NCBI GenBank assembly: GCA_035700805.1
Contig: DASSOG010000016.1
Coordinates: 1-58,001, forward strand
Source: JAGWRI01 sp035700805
Lineage (GTDB): Bacteria > Gemmatimonadota > Gemmatimonadetes > Gemmatimonadales > Gemmatimonadaceae
Length of the DNA stretch: 58,001 nt
Direction: 5' to 3'
Shown here: positions 56,468 through 58,001 of the stretch, piece after piece
Layout: each line of letters begins with the position of its first letter
Numbering within the stretch: position 1 is the first letter of the stretch
The notes under the pieces: generated by a model
Told to the model about the DNA's origin: nothing
Seen by the model: the letters and a program-made list of their open reading frames with translations, nothing else
Database searches by the model: none
Made by a program: the position numbers and the translations under genes

Positions 56468-56968
56468 TCAGCGTCCGGGGCGGCGCGCCTCCGCCAGTCG
56501 GGCGGCGATGTCGGGCTCGATGTGCGCCGGCGGGTCGGCCGGCGCGAACCGCCTGGCCACCCGTCCGTCGGCGCCGACCAGGAACTTGGTGAAGTTCCAC
56601 TTGATGCTCTCCGTGCCCAGGACCCCCGGCTGCGCTTCCTTCAGGAACTGGAAGAGCGGGTGCGCGTTGGGTCCGTTCACGTCCACCTTGGCGAACATCG
56701 GGAAGGTGACGCCATAGGTCTCGGAGCAGAACGCCGCGATCTCCGCCTCCGGGCCGGGCTCCTGGTGACCGAACTGGTCGCACGGGAACCCGAGGACCTC
56801 AAAGCCCTGGTCATGAAAGCTCTGGTACAACGCCTGGAGCCCCTCGTACTGCGGCGTGAAGCCGCACTGGCTGGCCACGTTCACGATGAGCAGCACCTTG
56901 CCGCGGTAGGCGGCCAGCGTTTCCATGCTGCCGTCGATGCGCATGGCTTCCAGGTCGTAGATGCTCAT
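56468..56968 (-). CDS. glutathione peroxidase family thiol peroxidase
   Basis: The 166-residue protein has the peroxidatic Cys35 in NVASQCGFTPQY. Gln in GFPCDQFGHQEPG and Trp/Asn in IKWNFTKFLV complete the catalytic tetrad. No selenocysteine context is present. It reduces peroxides, probably with thioredoxin as donor as in most bacterial Cys-type enzymes. The ATG overlaps the upstream gene's stop by 4 bp, so the two are co-translated. Confidence 0.95.
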   Translation of the reverse strand: MSIYDLEAMRIDGSMETLAAYRGKVLLIVNVASQCGFTPQYEGLQALYQSFHDQGFEVLGFPCDQFGHQEPGPEAEIAAFCSETYGVTFPMFAKVDVNGPNAHPLFQFLKEAQPGVLGTESIKWNFTKFLVGADGRVARRFAPADPPAHIEPDIAARLAEARRPGR

Positions 56969-57360
56969 GCTTCCGGCGGGGCTTCCATGCGCGTGACAAT
57001 CACGTAGCGGGGGTTTGCCGGGCGATCAGGGGCCGCGCCCGCAGCCGCACCCGGTGCTTCCGGCAGTCCGTTGCCGGGCAGGCGATGGATGGCGATGAAC
57101 TCCGTCGGGACCTCGCGGTCGTGCTCGTCGCGGAGGTGAAGGGCGAATGCGTCCACCGCGCGCTGCGACTCCACCAGCCGGCGCACCACGGAGTGGTCGC
57201 CGAGCGTGGCACGGATGAGGCGGACCTGTTCCGCGCGCGGCATGGCGGCCAGCTCGCTGGGCGAGGGGAGTGGCGCGTCGGTTTCGAACTCGAGCATGGC
57301 GCGCTGCAGCGCGCCCAGGATTGGCTCCACGCGATCGAACGGCGGTTCCGGCTCAAACAC
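56965..57360 (-). CDS. conserved-looking protein of unknown function, start unclear
   Basis: With GTG 57360 as first usual start the product is 131 residues: an acidic helical part (DRVEPILGALQRAMLEFETD), EQVRLIRATLGDHSVVRRLV, a strand-rich DAFALHLRDEHDREVPTEFI and a Pro/Ala-rich segment. The frame stays open to 57492 and its extra codons look coding (LLQYSLWSHDERLGHTTLGA), but contain no ATG, GTG or TTG. The real start may be a rare codon or lie beyond a frameshift. The gene sits between the HNH gene and glutathione peroxidase. Confidence 0.65.
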   Translation of the reverse strand: MFEPEPPFDRVEPILGALQRAMLEFETDAPLPSPSELAAMPRAEQVRLIRATLGDHSVVRRLVESQRAVDAFALHLRDEHDREVPTEFIAIHRLPGNGLPEAPGAAAGAAPDRPANPRYVIVTRMEAPPEA

Positions 57361-57539
57361 GCCGCTCTGCTGATCCGCGTCACGGTCGGTCGCACCGAGG
57401 GTGGTGTGGCCCAGCCGTTCGTCGTGACTCCAGAGGGAATATTGCAGGAGTGGCGCTGGATAGGGTGGTGGAGGCGGCCGCGCGATGCGATATCATGCCG
57501 CAGAATCACCGAGGGCGCCAGAGCCGGCGCGGGCTGCCG

Positions 57540-58001
57540 TCAGTCCGCGTACGGGTAGTCGGGATCCGCCAGACGTTCCGCGCGCGCCGTTGCGTCGGGC
57601 CCCGCGATCTGCCGTGCCTCGGTGAGCAGCAGCGGGCTCAGGTGCTGTCCGTAGCGCACCACGCCGGCCGCGCGCTTGCGGTCGCCCAGCAGGAAGGCCA
57701 GGAACGACTGGTCCCGCTTCTTGGCGTTGCACTCCGGGCAGCACAGCAGGAGGTTGTCGCGCCGGTCGTACGCCGTCAGCCCGCGCCGCGGGGTGGCGTG
57801 ATCCAGCGTGATCACATCGGCGTCAATCCGCCGCTGACAATACGCGCACACCGAACCGTGCCGGTGCAGGAGCCAGTGCCGAGTTTCCAGGTAGGCTGTC
57901 CGCGAGGTCGGGAGCGACGTCTCCTGCAGGCCACCGGATGGCCCGTGGCCGCGTCCACGACCCCCGCGTCGGCGTCGCGGGCGCGCGGACTCGGTCTTCC
58001 T
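57540..58001 (-). CDS. HNH endonuclease, 5' end outside window
   Basis: The frame is open from the right edge to the stop at 57540 (153 residues visible). It shows an HNH zinc finger: VCAYCQRRIDADVITLDHAT, then NLLLCCPECNAKKRD, with two CxxC-type pairs and the central DH. TAYLETRHWLLHRHGS precedes the first pair and looks like part of the same domain, so GTG 57851 is not the real start. The visible N-terminal part is Arg/Gly-rich (RRRRGGRGRGHGP). No mobile element or restriction partner is seen; its target is unknown. Confidence 0.85.
   Translation of the reverse strand, partial: RKTESARPRRRRGGRGRGHGPSGGLQETSLPTSRTAYLETRHWLLHRHGSVCAYCQRRIDADVITLDHATPRRGLTAYDRRDNLLLCCPECNAKKRDQSFLAFLLGDRKRAAGVVRYGQHLSPLLLTEARQIAGPDATARAERLADPDYPYAD

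Noticed and set aside
57000..57509. 169-codon minus-strand frame overlapping the unknown gene
   Set aside because: It is Arg/Ser/Cys-rich, out of frame with the conserved-looking protein, and unlike any family.

Overview
The window is a GC-rich, densely coding chromosomal segment, mostly housekeeping and metabolic genes with many exported proteins. I infer Gemmatimonadota or a close relative. The grounds are base composition, many secreted S9, M28, M42 and HEXXH peptidases, a carboxypeptidase-regulatory-domain protein with a TonB plug domain, and Gly/Arg-rich linkers in exported proteins. No rRNA, tRNA, CRISPR array, prophage or insertion sequence was recognised, and both edges cut through genes.

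Left part (1-14.7 kb, almost all minus strand): an edge-truncated ImuA/RecA-like mutasome gene; an antitoxin next to the decayed remnant of its ParE-type toxin; a lipoprotein plus small membrane protein pair bounded by near-identical hairpin terminators; an S9 peptidase; a Kup potassium transporter; and a PadR regulator with two palindromic operator candidates. Next comes an efflux locus: ECF sigma, anti-sigma-like protein, Spy/CpxP-like protein and TolC in an overlapping run, then (past a terminator) an HlyD-like adaptor and a MacB-type permease. No ABC ATPase is encoded with it.

Middle (14.7-42 kb): an HD hydrolase, a 51-aa membrane peptide not reported by a 60-codon ORF cutoff, cyclophilin, endonuclease III, an alpha/beta hydrolase, M28 and M42 peptidases, a HEAT-repeat protein and a zinc metalloprotease. 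A fatty-acid degradation pair (FadB/FadN-like plus thiolase) is followed by AlkA-type glycosylase, an omega-aminotransferase, small membrane proteins, a DUF502 protein, a BNR-repeat protein, threonine dehydratase, a plug-domain protein, a degenerate HD-GYP protein, an acyltransferase, acyl-CoA synthetase and acyl-CoA dehydrogenase.

Right part (42-58 kb): the most informative regulatory feature is a SAM-II-type riboswitch followed at once by an intrinsic terminator, in the leader of a two-gene methionine operon (metH, then a fused homocysteine methyltransferase/methylenetetrahydrofolate reductase). The two genes overlap by 4 bp. After it come a soluble hybrid histidine kinase, YggT and EVE proteins, citrate synthase, a Gfo/Idh-DUF1080-DinB run, a protein with a histone-H1-like tail, and an HNH - unknown - glutathione peroxidase run cut by the right edge.

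I found no clearly new multi-gene system. The observations most worth following are the SAM-II/terminator leader, the decayed toxin-antitoxin pair, the ATPase-less efflux operon under ECF/PadR genes, the repeated hairpin terminators, and a conserved-looking frame near 57.4 kb that extends upstream of any usual start codon.
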